Shown here one piece after another: positions 9,193-18,042 of a DNA stretch of 64,000 bases (position 1 is its first letter; every line of letters begins with the position of its first letter). The DNA lies in assembly GCA_963819115.1 (NCBI GenBank), contig CAWFUR010000001.1, positions 248,001 through 312,000 on the forward strand, read 5' to 3'. The notes beneath the pieces are model-generated. The model ran no database searches, had not been told where the DNA came from, and worked only from the letters and a program-made list of their open reading frames with translations. Source of the stretch: JACVRW01 sp963819115. Its GTDB lineage: Bacteria; Actinomycetota; Thermoleophilia; Solirubrobacterales; Thermoleophilaceae. The position numbers and the translations under genes were made by a program.

Positions 9193-9945
9193 TCAAGCGG
9201 CGGTCAACAGCTTCTCGGCGTACTCGCCGGGTAGCCCGGCGGCGGCTACCTCGCGGGCGACGGCCTCGGCGTCGTACTCCACGCGCTGGATGCTCACATC
9301 GACTGCTCCACCGCGGGCATCCAGAATCGCGAAGGCCGCCCGAGGGTCGCCGTCCTTCGGCTTGCCGACCGACCCGCAGTTGACGAACAGCACGCCTCCG
9401 TACTCGTGCACCCAGGGCTTGTGGGTGTGGCCAAAGACCAGCAGGTCGCAGTCCGCCCCGGCGGCGATGCGCTCGAACGTGCGGGCCGGCTTGTCCTCGA
9501 ACAGGTACTCGTTGACCTTCCGGGGCGAGCCGTGGACCAGCCGCACCCGCTTGCCGCCGAGGTCGAACCGGAGATCGAACGGCAGCCCGGCCATGAAGTC
9601 CTTGGAGCGCTTGTCGGTGTGGGCCAGCGTCCAGTCCACCGACTGCTGACCCAGCTCGCGGTCGTGCTCGGTCACGTAGGCGCAGCCGCAATCTTCAAGA
9701 TCCCGGCCGATCGCGTAGTCGTAGTTGCCGTAGATCGTCGGGATCCGGCGCTCCTCGATCAGCCGGCAGACCTCATCGGGGTGCGGGCCGTAGCCCACGA
9801 GGTCCCCGCCGCAGTAGATGGCGTCGATCTGGGCCGAGCCGATCGCTTCGAGTGCCGCCTCGAGCGCAGGCAGGTTCCCGTGGATATCGGTGATCACCGC
9901 CACCCTCTCGAGACCGTCACCGCTCGCGTGCATATCGCTCGTCAC
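9193..9945 (-). CDS. Metallophosphoesterase of the arsenic cluster
   Basis: 250-residue calcineurin-like phosphoesterase. Metal-binding motifs appear in order: DIHGN, GGDLVGYGP, GNYD, VHGS and GHTH. Proteins of this YfcE-like group recur in arsenic operons of Actinobacteria, but the substrate is not settled. It lies 13 bp upstream of arsC and 28 bp after a small membrane protein, so it is part of one leftward operon. The start is GTG 9945; an ATG at 9933 is also possible. Confidence 0.88.
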   Translation of the reverse strand: MTSDMHASGDGLERVAVITDIHGNLPALEAALEAIGSAQIDAIYCGGDLVGYGPHPDEVCRLIEERRIPTIYGNYDYAIGRDLEDCGCAYVTEHDRELGQQSVDWTLAHTDKRSKDFMAGLPFDLRFDLGGKRVRLVHGSPRKVNEYLFEDKPARTFERIAAGADCDLLVFGHTHKPWVHEYGGVLFVNCGSVGKPKDGDPRAAFAILDARGGAVDVSIQRVEYDAEAVAREVAAAGLPGEYAEKLLTAA

Positions 9946-9973
9946 TTCCCCCCTATGACAACCAGCAGGCCGC

Positions 9974-10189
9974 CTAAGAGCCCCCCGCCACGATCAACAC
10001 CCCGAGCGCCCCAACCACCCCGTAGAGCACCATCGCGACCACGTGGCCCGCCTCCCGCGCGTCGGCGGCCCGGTACACGCCGAGCATCGCCAGCCCGTAG
10101 GCCCCGGCCAGCCCGACCCCGGCGGCCAGGCCCACCCAGACCGTCTGCAGCAGGGCGTGGGTGTCGACGACTTTCCCGGACAGGACCAT
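9974..10189 (-). CDS. Small two-segment membrane protein, first gene of the leftward arsenic operon
   Basis: 71 residues with two predicted membrane helices (LLQTVWVGLAAGVGLAGAYG and VVAMVLYGVVGALGVLIVAG). It is the first gene after the divergent promoter and starts only a few bases after the expected transcription start. No family recognised. Its fixed place ahead of the phosphoesterase, arsC and acr3 suggests a role in arsenic export or membrane assembly, which is an inference. Confidence 0.6.
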   Translation of the reverse strand: MVLSGKVVDTHALLQTVWVGLAAGVGLAGAYGLAMLGVYRAADAREAGHVVAMVLYGVVGALGVLIVAGGS

Positions 10190-10198
10190 CGATCCGCG

Positions 10199-10237
10199 AG
10201 TCTAAGCATTGACACCAGCTGATTCAATCGATATATG
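10199..10237. promoter_or_regulatory. Divergent overlapping arsR/arsenic-operon promoters
   Basis: Rightward: TTGACA (10209-10214), 17-bp spacer, TATATG (10232-10237), with the arsR ATG only 8 bases beyond, so a leaderless mRNA is expected. Leftward: TTGAAT (reverse of 10222-10227), 17-bp spacer, TAGACT (reverse of 10199-10204), nine bases before the 71-residue gene. The two promoters interlock, and an imperfect dyad (ATCGATAT...ATGTCGAT, about 10227-10252) over the arsR -10 and start is a good ArsR operator candidate. Confidence 0.7.
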
Positions 10238-10244
10238 TAGATAG

Positions 10245-10598
10245 ATGTCGATCGATCTGGAACTCTCCCCCAAGCAGAAGCGCCTCGCAGGCGAGCCCTG
10301 CTGCGAGCCGGTGGCCTATCCGGAGGTCGAGCGCCAGCACGCCGAGCGCATAGCGGCTATCGCCAAGGCTCTCGGGGACCCTGTGCGGTTGCAGATCGTC
10401 GACGTGCTGCGAAAGCACGCGGGCAAGGTGTGCGTGTGTGAGCTCGTTCCCCTGTTCGACCTTTCGCAGCCCACGGTCTCCCATCACCTCAAGAAGCTCC
10501 GCGAGGCCGGGATCGTCGGCTCCGAGCGCCAGGGGTTGTGGGCCTACTACTACGTCGTCCCCGATGCTCTAGAGGAGTTGTCCCTATGGCTGAGGTAA
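10245..10598 (+). CDS. arsR: ArsR-family arsenic-responsive repressor
   Basis: 117 residues; winged helix with recognition helix SQPTVSHHLKKLREAGIV. The CVCEL motif just before it (K-V-C-V-C-E-L) is the classic metalloid-binding pair of ArsR/SmtB sensors, and an extra CC pair lies near residue 19 (GEPCCEP). It should repress both divergent arsenic operons until arsenite binds. The ATG coincides with the expected transcription start. The 3' end overlaps arsM by 13 bases. Confidence 0.95.
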   Translation: MSIDLELSPKQKRLAGEPCCEPVAYPEVERQHAERIAAIAKALGDPVRLQIVDVLRKHAGKVCVCELVPLFDLSQPTVSHHLKKLREAGIVGSERQGLWAYYYVVPDALEELSLWLR

Positions 10599-11465
10599 GC
10601 GCCGATCAGTGCTGTACGGCGAGCGAGCAGGAGACCTGCTGCGACACGACGGCCAAGGCCGCCTGCTGCGGGAGCGAGGCAACCGGCGGGTCGTGCGGTT
10701 GCGCCGCCGGCACAGTCCGCGAGCCCGAGATCCGAGAGACGGTGCGTCAACGGTACGCCGCGGCCGCGGCCGCGATCACTGGACAGCAGCCCTCGTCGTG
10801 CGGCTGCGGCCCCGAGGATCTCGAAGCTCACCGACACGTCCGGGGAGGCGGTGTTCGGAGGAACGCTCTACGACACCGACACGCCGGAGCCCGCGGTCTC
10901 GGCGTCTCTTGGATGTGGAGTACCAACCGCAGTCGCAGACCTCCATGAAGGCGAGACGGTGCTCGACCTCGGCTCCGGAGCGGGCGCGGACGTACTGATC
11001 TCCGCCCGCCGGGTCGCTCCGACCGGCAAGGCCATCGGGCTCGACATGACCGACGAGATGCTGAATCTCGCCCGCAAGAACGCGGCGGACGCAAAGGTCC
11101 AGAACGTCGAGTTCCTCAAGGGCTACATCGAGGAGATCCCGTTGCCCGATGCATCCGTGGACGTGGTCATCTCGAACTGCGTGATCAACCTGGCCGGGGA
11201 CAAGAGCAAGGTCCTCCGTGAGGCAGCACGAGTGCTCAAGCCGGGTGGCCGCTTCGCCATCTCCGACGTGGTCGCAGACCCCGACATGGACGACGCCACT
11301 CGCGCCGACTTGGCGCAATGGACCGGCTGCATCGCCGGAGCGCTGACCCGCGAGGATTTCGAACGGGAGCTCGCGGAAGCAGGACTCGAGGCAATCGAGA
11401 TACGGGAGACCCACCGGGTCCACGACCAGGCCGCCTCGGCGATCATCCGGGCGAGTAAACCCTAG
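10586..11465 (+). CDS. arsM: Arsenite S-adenosylmethionine methyltransferase (one frameshift)
   Basis: Methylates trivalent arsenic. The ATG at 10586 lies inside the arsR end. The first 45 residues are unusually cysteine-rich (DQCC, ETCC, AACCG, SCGC). One extra base near 10820 shifts the frame; after it come the SAM-binding motif LDLGSGAGADVLIS and the three catalytic cysteines of ArsM in LGCGVP, ISNCVINL and WTGCIAGAL. About 292 residues if repaired, normal for the family. The C-terminal reading frame is otherwise complete. Confidence 0.9.
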
Positions 11466-11790
11466 TTCCGGTCTGCTCGGCTCGGGGCTGCGGGTCGTAC
11501 CACCGGGTCGCCGCCTTGTGTAGCGCATTCCTCTGAACGCATAGCCACCCCGCTCCCTGAGGTCACCGGAGTTCGCTGCTTCGGGCCAGATCCGCGCGGG
11601 TGTCGAGTCGGCGGCCCGATTCGTCCCTCCGAGCGACGTCCCCATCCTCCAGCGATATCGCCTGACGGCCTGAGCTGGTCACTTCGTAGCCAGGTCGTCG
11701 CTAACCGGCGGGACTACCGCTTCTTGCGGGAACCAGAAGCGCCGGGTACGACAGTCGTCGCCTCTAGGAAGACCTGTTCCGGAAGCTGGT
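11466..11790. other. Intergenic stretch after arsM
   Basis: No gene seen. Bases 11565-11615 match 13125-13175 on the other side of the beta-helix gene at about 84 percent (43 of 51), giving an imperfect direct repeat flanking that gene. The part next to 11790 contains the short direct repeats that encode the histidine-rich tail of the beta-helix protein. Confidence 0.5.
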
Positions 11791-12990
11791 CTAGTGGCGA
11801 CCGCTCCCGTGATCGCTCGAGCGCCAGCTGCTCCCGTGATCGTCCGAATGCCAGCCGCTCCCGTGGTGGCCCGAGTGCCAGGAGTCGCAGAGGCCGTCGG
11901 GCACGCTTGTCCGGCACAGGTTGTCGTCGAAGGCGTTACCGCTGCCCGAGCCGTCCCAGAAGATGTCCGGCTGGTTGCCGAGGATGACGTTGCGCTTCAC
12001 GACGTTGCCCGACGGCGGTTTGGCGCCCGGTATGCCGAGGTCGGCCACGACCACTCCGCCCGCGAAGTCCACGGCACCCGATGGCGTGTTGTCACGGATG
12101 TAGTTGCCGTAGATCCTGTTGTCGGACGCGCCGGCGATCGCTATTCCGATGCCCGAGCTCGCGTCCGTTTGCTCCTCCGCATTGGCGGGGCAGAACCTGC
12201 TGTTGTCGTTGACCTTGTTCGCGGTGAAGCGCCAGTCGGCGGCTACGTTGCCGCCGGTGTTGAGCACGATCGCGCCGATGCAGTTGCCGTGCGCGCGGTT
12301 GCGCACCACGTCCCCGTGCGCCGCGTCGCGGAAAAAGAAGCCGAACTGCTCGTTGTCGGAGGCATCGTTGCCGGCCACGAGCACGTCGGCGTTTGGAGAG
12401 TCGCCCACGTAGATCCCCGCCTCGGCACTGCCGCTCGCCCTGTTGCCGACGATCTTGCCGCCGCTCGAGGAGAACCGGACGATTCCGTACTCCTCGTTAT
12501 CGGTGGTCACGTTCCTCGAGACGACCGGGTTGTCGGCCCCGAGGAAGAAAATCCCGCTGCCCGGGAAGCCCGCGACGTCGAAGCCGCTGATCGTCACGTT
12601 CCTGACCGGGTCGCTCACCACAGGCCCCCCCTCGGGGTCGGGGAAGGAGACGGCTCCGACCACGCAGATGCCTTCGGTCGCCGAGGGGTCGCTCGCAGGG
12701 TCCCCGAACGAGCAGGCGTTGCGCGGCGGTGTCGTCGTCGGTGGGACGAGCTTCGCGCCGCGGCTCAACAGCGTGATGCCGTCCTTCGTGATCGCCACAT
12801 TCTCCGCGTAGGTGCCGCGCTTGACGTAGATCGTCGCTCCGGGAGGTGCCGCATCGACGGCAGCCTGGATCGACTCGCCCGACTTAACCACGATCCCGCG
12901 CCCGTGCGCCCCGGCCGGCACCGCCGTGGCGAGTATCACCCCCAGCACGGCCGCACAAGTGGCGACGACACGCAACACGCTGCGATTCAT
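11791..12990 (-). CDS. Secreted right-handed beta-helix protein with His/Ser/Gly tail
   Basis: 399 residues with a signal peptide (cleavage likely after VPAGA, residue 28). The mature part begins with GESIQAAVDAAPPGATIYVK, the usual entry of NosD/pectate-lyase-like parallel beta-helices, followed by repeated G-N-x-A/V-x-x-N turns (NVTTDNEEYGI, GNRASGSAEAGIYVG, GNDASDNEQFGFFF). The last 30 residues are a low-complexity SGHHGSGWHSDDHGS-type tail with many histidines, which could bind metal. A GGGAGGAAC ribosome site precedes ATG 12990. Substrate unknown. The gene is intact inside a damaged region. Confidence 0.85.
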   Translation of the reverse strand: MNRSVLRVVATCAAVLGVILATAVPAGAHGRGIVVKSGESIQAAVDAAPPGATIYVKRGTYAENVAITKDGITLLSRGAKLVPPTTTPPRNACSFGDPASDPSATEGICVVGAVSFPDPEGGPVVSDPVRNVTISGFDVAGFPGSGIFFLGADNPVVSRNVTTDNEEYGIVRFSSSGGKIVGNRASGSAEAGIYVGDSPNADVLVAGNDASDNEQFGFFFRDAAHGDVVRNRAHGNCIGAIVLNTGGNVAADWRFTANKVNDNSRFCPANAEEQTDASSGIGIAIAGASDNRIYGNYIRDNTPSGAVDFAGGVVVADLGIPGAKPPSGNVVKRNVILGNQPDIFWDGSGSGNAFDDNLCRTSVPDGLCDSWHSGHHGSGWHSDDHGSSWRSSDHGSGRH

Positions 12991-13124
12991 CGGGCGGTTC
13001 CTCCCTGCTCGTGACTCGGCGGACCGGCGCTCGCCACGCTAACCCCTTCAACCCGCCCTGAGAAGACGTACTCGCTATCGCCCTCGCGGGAAAGCAGAAG
13101 CAGTCGCGCTCCCGCGGGGCTACC

Positions 13125-13222
13125 GGACTTCGCCGCTCAGGGCCGGACCCGCGCAGGTGTCCAGTCGGCGGCGGGATCCGAACCCGCTGGCGCGCATCGC
13201 CACAGCCTACGCGCGAGCGAGA
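13125..13222. repeat. Mosaic of short repeats left of the insertion sequence
   Basis: Three matches lie side by side: 13125-13175 resembles 11565-11615 (43 of 51); 13164-13185 resembles the T-arm/3' part of the initiator tRNA gene at 26477-26498 (20 of 22); 13189-13222 resembles 6655-6688, the start region of the SRPBCC gene (31 of 34). This looks like a scar of past rearrangement. Confidence 0.5.
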
Positions 13223-13268
13223 GGGGCCGGCACGTTGGTTCCCCGCGCCGAGGCCGCCGCCGTCTAGT

Positions 13269-14333
13269 TGTAGTTCCTGAGGAGGTTGGTTCATCCGGGC
13301 CCCCTTGGAGGCTGGGAGCTGTCTAGGCACCCAGTCCCAAGGAGGACACCGGATGAAGCTTGCACGCTAACGCGGCTCTCAGCCTGAAGAGGCGGCGGCT
13401 GTTGGTCGGGCGGGTGGTCGAGGAGGGGTGGACGCTGAGGGAGGCGGCCGCGGCCGCCGAGGTCAGCGTCCGCTGCGCTCGCAAGTGGGTGGGCCGCTAT
13501 CGGGCGGAGGGCGAGGTCGGCCTGCTTGATCGCTCTTCGGCGCCGCGGCGGGTCGCCAACCGCACCGACGAGCGACCGGGTCGAGGCGATCGCCGCGTTG
13601 CGCCGGTTGCGCTTCACCGCGGCCGGAGATCGCCGAGACGCTCGGGATGGCGCTCTCGACGGTGTCGGGCATCCTGACCCGGATCGGGATGGGCAAGCTC
13701 GGCCGGCTCGGGCTCGAGCCGGCCAGTCCGCTACGAGCGCGCGCGGCCGGGCGAGCTGATCCACATCGACGTCAAGAAGCTCGGCCGGATCGAGCGCGGC
13801 GCCGGGCAAGCGCGTCACCGGCCGCAAGCAGCACTACAACGCGACGCGCACCGACGCCGCCGGCACGCGCCGCAGAGTCGGCTGGGAGTTCGTGCACATC
13901 GCCATCGACGACTGCACCCGGCTGGCCTACGCCGAGGTGCTCACCGACGAGAAAGCCACCACCGCGATCGGCGTTCCTCCGCCGCGCCGTCGCCTTCTAC
14001 CGCCGCCACGGCATCAACGTCGAGCGGCTGATCACCGACAACGGCTCGCGCCTACCGCTCGACCGTCCACGCGATCGCCTGCCGCAGCTCGGCATCCGCC
14101 ACCTCCGCACCCGCCCCTACCGGCCCCAGACCAACGGCAAAGCCGAACGCTTCATCCGCACCATGCTCGACGGCTGGGCCTACGGCGCGATCTACCGCAC
14201 ACAGCCACGAACGCACCGCCGCCCTTGACGGCTGGCTCTGGCACTACAACCATCAACGACGACACTCAGCCCTCGGCCACAAACCCCCGATCGCTCGCCT
14301 CACACGAGCGAACCAACCTCCTCGGGACTTACA
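13269..14333. mobile_element. IS481-family insertion sequence
   Basis: About 1.07 kb bounded by terminal inverted repeats of about 24 bp. The left end begins TGTAGTTCCTGAGGAGG and the right end, read inward, begins TGTAAGTCCCGAGGAGG; both continue TTGGTTC. The flanks repeat CTAG (13264-13267 and 14335-14338), matching the CTAG-centred target preference known for IS481. The right-hand CTAG contains the stop codon of the acyl-CoA dehydrogenase. The transposase inside is broken. Confidence 0.85.
13360..14330 (+). pseudogene. Broken IS481-family transposase
   Basis: Starts at TTG 13360 (MHANAALSLKRRRLLVGRVV), with an N-terminal helix-turn-helix (TLREAAAAAEVSVRCARKWV). DDE core pieces then appear in changing frames: RPGELIHIDVKKLGRIE, FVHIAIDDCTRLAYAEVLTD, FLRRAVAFYRRHGINVERL, LITDNGS, RPYRPQTNGKAERFIRTMLD and a terminal HYNHQRRHSALG-type piece. 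At least six frame changes are needed to join them, so no active enzyme is made from this copy as read. Confidence 0.85.
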
Positions 14334-14334
14334 G

Positions 14335-16097
14335 CTAGTCGTCGAAGAACGCGTAGCCGTACTCGCCGCGCCTGTAGGCAAGCTTGGCGATCGCGACCAT
14401 GCGCTCATCGTCGTTGCGGTCGACCTGGTCCAGCGCAAGCATCACGCGCGACGCGGCTCGGCGGCAGAACGTGTCGCAGATATAGACCTCCTGCCCCGAG
14501 GGCTCGACGCCGTGCTCGCCGAGATGGCTCGTGACCCGCGAGAGCACCGCGATTTGGGCGTAGATGTCCGAGACCGCGTCCGCCAGGCGCTTCTGGTGGA
14601 ACTGGCGTTCGACGATGCCGCGCCGGTGGGTGCGCAGCAGCGACTCGGTGACGGAGCGCAGCCGCATTACCTGCTCCGAGACCGAGTCCGCGAGCGGCGA
14701 GAGTTCCTTGTGGGCCTTCGTGATCCGGTCCGGCCGCACGGCTCGCTGGATACGGCCGCCGACATAGTCGGCGAGCACGCCCAAGGAGCCGATCGGGTCG
14801 CCAAGGCTGACATCGCCGAGTTCGCCTAGCTCGTCGCTCAGAGGCTTCATTCCGGTCAGGGCGATGAAGGCCCGCAGCACGTCGTTGGCACCCTCGAAGA
14901 TTGGGAAGATGCGGGTGTCGCGCAGGACCTTCTCGTAGGGCTCGTCGCGCATGTAGCCCGCGCCGCCCTTGAGCTGCAGAACGCGGTTGCTCTGGTACCA
15001 GAGGAACTCGGTCCCGGCGACCTTGCAGATCGCGGACTCGAGCGAATAGTCGGGCACCCCCTCGTCCACCAGGCCAGTGGTGAGATAAGCGAGCGACTCC
15101 AGCCCGAACAGATAGGAGACCATCCAGCCGATCTTGTCCTGGACGAGTTCGAAGTCGGCCAGGGGACGGTCGAACTGGCGCCGTTCCTTCACGTGCTCGA
15201 TCGCCTGGTCAAGTAGGCCCTTGGCGGCCCCGACCGAGCGGGTGCCGAGGCTGAGCCGCCCGTTGTTGAGCACGTGCATGGCGATCCTGAAGCCTTCGCC
15301 CGGCTCACCGAGGACGTTCTCCTTGGGGACGCGCACGTCGCGAAAGTAGAGGTGGCGCAGGTCATTGCCGCGCAGCCCCATCGTGTCGTAGCGCTTTCGA
15401 CCTCGAAGCCCTTCATGCCTCGCTCGAGGATCAGCGCGATGTGGCGGTCCCTGCCGCCGACCTCGGCGCGGGCGAAGGTGACGAATACGGAGCCCTTGGA
15501 GCCGTTGCCGATCCAACGCTTCTCGCCGTTGAGCTGCCAGGAGCCATCCGGCTGGCGGACCGCGCGGGAACGAAGGTTGTAGGCGTCCGACCCGGCCTCG
15601 GGCTCCGTCAGCGCGAACCCCGCCAGCCGGCGTCCGCCGCTAGGTCAGGCAGGAACCGGGCCTTGCTCGTCGCTGCCGAACAGCGCGATGCCTTTGTAGC
15701 CGATCGACTGGTGCACGCCGAGCACCACCGAGAGCGAGGCGTCGGTCTGAGCAAGCGTCTCGAAGACGCGGCAGTAGCCGGTCTGCGAGAGACCCTGGCC
15801 GCCGTACTCCTCCGCCACGTAGAGGCCACAGAACCCGCGTTCGCCGAGGTCGCGGATGACATCGTCGCCGACCCAGCCCTGCTCCTCGATCGCTCGCGGG
15901 TCGATCTTCTCGGCGGCGTACTCGCGCAGCCACCCGATCAGGTCGCGGACCTTGCGTTCCTCTGCCTCTCCCGGTCGCGGGTAGGGGAACACGAGGTTTT
16001 CGTGGATCTCGCCCAGGAAGAGCGACTTCGCGAACGAGGACACGCCCTCCACCGGCGCTGTGGGCTGAAGGGTGGTGGCGGCCTCCATCGATGCCAT
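14335..16097 (-). pseudogene. Acyl-CoA dehydrogenase (long-chain/ACAD9-like), frameshifted
   Basis: Flavin-dependent alpha,beta-dehydrogenation of acyl-CoA. The N-terminal half (MASMEAATT from 16097) runs to about 15660 and the C-terminal half from about 15400 to 14335; at least two frame changes lie between, around the EKRWIGNGSKGSVFVTFARA strand. Landmarks: EEYGGQGLS, FALTEPEAGSDA, RRQFDRPLADFELVQ, QLKGGAGYMRDEPYEKVLRDTR and IFEGANDVLR. The family length (about 590) fits the whole span, including the extra C-terminal helical domain. The stop codon lies in the CTAG target of the adjacent insertion sequence, so that insertion did not truncate the protein. Confidence 0.85.
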
Positions 16098-16570
16098 CCT
16101 ACGCCTAGGGAGCCGGGGCGTTGGCGCTCAAGTGGAACGCGTCCGATCTGTCATCGGTGCCGGCCCGGGCCTGCTTCACTACGCCGCGGTCGCGCCGCTT
16201 GAAGTCCTAGCACCTCGCTATTTCTTGCTCGAGGTGCCTGGGCGCGCCCGGCTCTCTGCGGGCGGCGCTGACCTCGCCATCATGCTCATGCCCCGTAGCG
16301 GGCGGTTTCAGCTCGGCCGGCGGATGTGATGGTTTCAACCGCGCGGCGCTACCTGCCCGACACACGCGCCCTGGAGCGCACCCCCGGCGGGAAAGACGAC
16401 GTCTGGCGGCGGGCGAAGGCTCGAGCCCGCCGGTCTGCCCAGGAGGCAGCCCGCCAGTCAGCAGTCAGTGGCCGTGGAACGGCGCACCCTGGCGTCCGCA
16501 GTCGCTCAGGACACGCCTGCCGCCGCCACCGCATCAGCGGGATAACCACGACGACACGGTCCGTCTCGTG
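16098..16570. other. Intergenic stretch without a recognised gene
   Basis: About 470 bp upstream of the second CDP-alcohol phosphatidyltransferase piece. Some open frames exist but none resembles a known protein. The N-terminal part of the downstream gene, present in the copy at 6757, is not found here. Confidence 0.45.
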
Positions 16571-17419
16571 CAGCTCACTGAAGCGCTCGCGTGCCACGCG
16601 GTCGGAGCGACCCGAGCTCGCTCGCCAGACCGTCATCTGGGGCGTGGCCGGCGGCGCAGCATGGCTGGCCGCGTGCGTCGCGGTCCGCCAGCGGACCGAA
16701 CTCAAGCTGCCCGCGCTTGCCGGGCTGGCCTGGTGGTTGTCGGAGTGGCGGATGCTCGGGTGGCACTTGGGGATGGCCGAGGAAAGCCACGGCCGCCCCC
16801 ACGCCGGGCTATCCCCGGCGGACGCCGTCACGCTGACCCGCTTCTGGCTAGTCCCGGCCCTGCCCGCCGCGGCTCGCCACGCCGCCGGTCTGCCTGCCGT
16901 GATCGCGCTTGGAGGCGCGACGGACTGGCTCGACGGGGCGGTCGCGCGGCGGCACGGGCGCACCAGGCTGGGTCGCGACCTTGACAGCACCGCCGATCTG
17001 CTTTCCTCACCGCCGCCGCGGTCAGCGCCCACCGTGCCGGACGGCTCCCGCGGCACGGGTTCGCTGCCTTGGTTGGGCGCCACGGGATCGGGCTCGGGCT
17101 CTCGCTCGGTGCGGTGTTCGGCCGCGCGCGACGTCCGGCGATTCGTGCGCGGCGGTGGGGCGCCGTCTTGCGGGTCGGCGGGCTCGTGGTCTGCACGGCC
17201 GGCCGGTCAAGGATCGGCGGGGCGCTGCTCGTGGTGGGCTGTCTCGTCCCACCCCGTTCCACCGCGCCCTCCTCTCACCGGCGTGACGACACGGAGCAGG
17301 AGAACCAAGCGCTGACCCTGCAGACCTGCGCCGCCGCAGCCTCTTCGCTACGACTTCAACCTTGCGGGCCTCCGGCGGCGTCCGATCTGGAAACCGATGC
17401 CCGCGCCGACGAGCACTGA
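16571..17419 (+). pseudogene. CDP-alcohol phosphatidyltransferase, 5'-truncated and frameshifted
   Basis: Membrane enzyme that moves a phosphoalcohol from CDP-alcohol in phospholipid synthesis. The catalytic motif DGAVARRHGRTRLGRDLDST (and following A-D) is present; its spacer after AR is one residue shorter than the DGx2ARx8Gx3Dx3D consensus. The frame breaks near 17000; the other frame continues naturally (AFLTAAAVSAHRAGRLPRHG, then hydrophobic stretches to LLVVGCLVP). The first 113 bp duplicate 6881-6993. No proper start codon is seen. Confidence 0.7.
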
Positions 17420-17593
17420 GACCGCAATGACAATGATCAGCGGGGTCTGCCATGTGGCGACGAGCCAGTCGACGCTGACGTCATCGAGGTTCAGGACCGC
17501 GAACACGACGAGCAGCGTCGCGAGCACCAAGACGCCGAGCTGGCGCGAACCCAGGCGCCTGACTGCCGCGCCGTCCTTGCTTGTTTCGGCCAC
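17348..17593 (-). CDS. LapA-domain (DUF1049) small membrane protein
   Basis: 81 residues from GTG 17593 (AETSKDGAAVRRLGSRQ). Two membrane segments (LGVLVLATLLVVFAVLNLDD and TPLIIVIAVSVLVGAGIG) flank a short loop, followed by the basic tail GRRRRPARLKS. The N-L-D/x-V segment and tail fit the LapA/DUF1049 family. Intact, and convergent with the broken phosphatidyltransferase. Confidence 0.75.
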   Translation of the reverse strand: MAETSKDGAAVRRLGSRQLGVLVLATLLVVFAVLNLDDVSVDWLVATWQTPLIIVIAVSVLVGAGIGFQIGRRRRPARLKS

Positions 17594-18042
17594 GCGACGA
17601 TGATCGCAGAAGCGCTTCCGAGGTCGGCGTGGCCATCCAGGCATTCGATCGTGCACGTGCCCAAGGCCGTGATCGATTACGCTCCCCGCCCGGCTGGGCG
17701 CAGCTACTGCCCGGGCTCGCCGAGGCGACCGGCGGCGCGCTCGACGCCGCCGTGCTAAACGGCCCCAAGCCCCACCTGGGCCGACGCGATCGTCGACGAC
17801 CCAGCCAGCCGGACATGCTCACCTTGCGCGTCGTGCCACGCTTCGCCTTGTCGCCGCGAACCCGGTTTCACCCAACGCCACGGGCGCGAGCGGCCAGCCG
17901 TTCACCTGTCGATAACGCCGAGTTGGCGGGGTGTGCGGGCGCCGGGATGGACGCCTCCCGACTCCCTGAGCAACCGGGGGGCCACCCGGTCCCCCGTTCC
18001 ACCAGACTGGCCCCGGGATCCCGTGGAGCTAGGGTCTGGCCG
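17594..18042. other. Intergenic stretch upstream of the YeeE-like gene
   Basis: About 450 bp. A rightward open frame runs through it (FDRARAQGRDRLRSPPGW...) but I recognise no family, and its codon pattern is not convincing. Confidence 0.4.

Noticed and set aside
13164..13185. Possible tRNA gene left of the insertion sequence
   Set aside because: Only a T-arm-like hairpin is present; no acceptor, anticodon or D arm can be placed around it, so it is noted only as a match to tRNA-fMet.
17581..18042. Coding region upstream of the YeeE-like gene
   Set aside because: Open frame exists but shows no family resemblance, and the composition looks like random GC-rich sequence.
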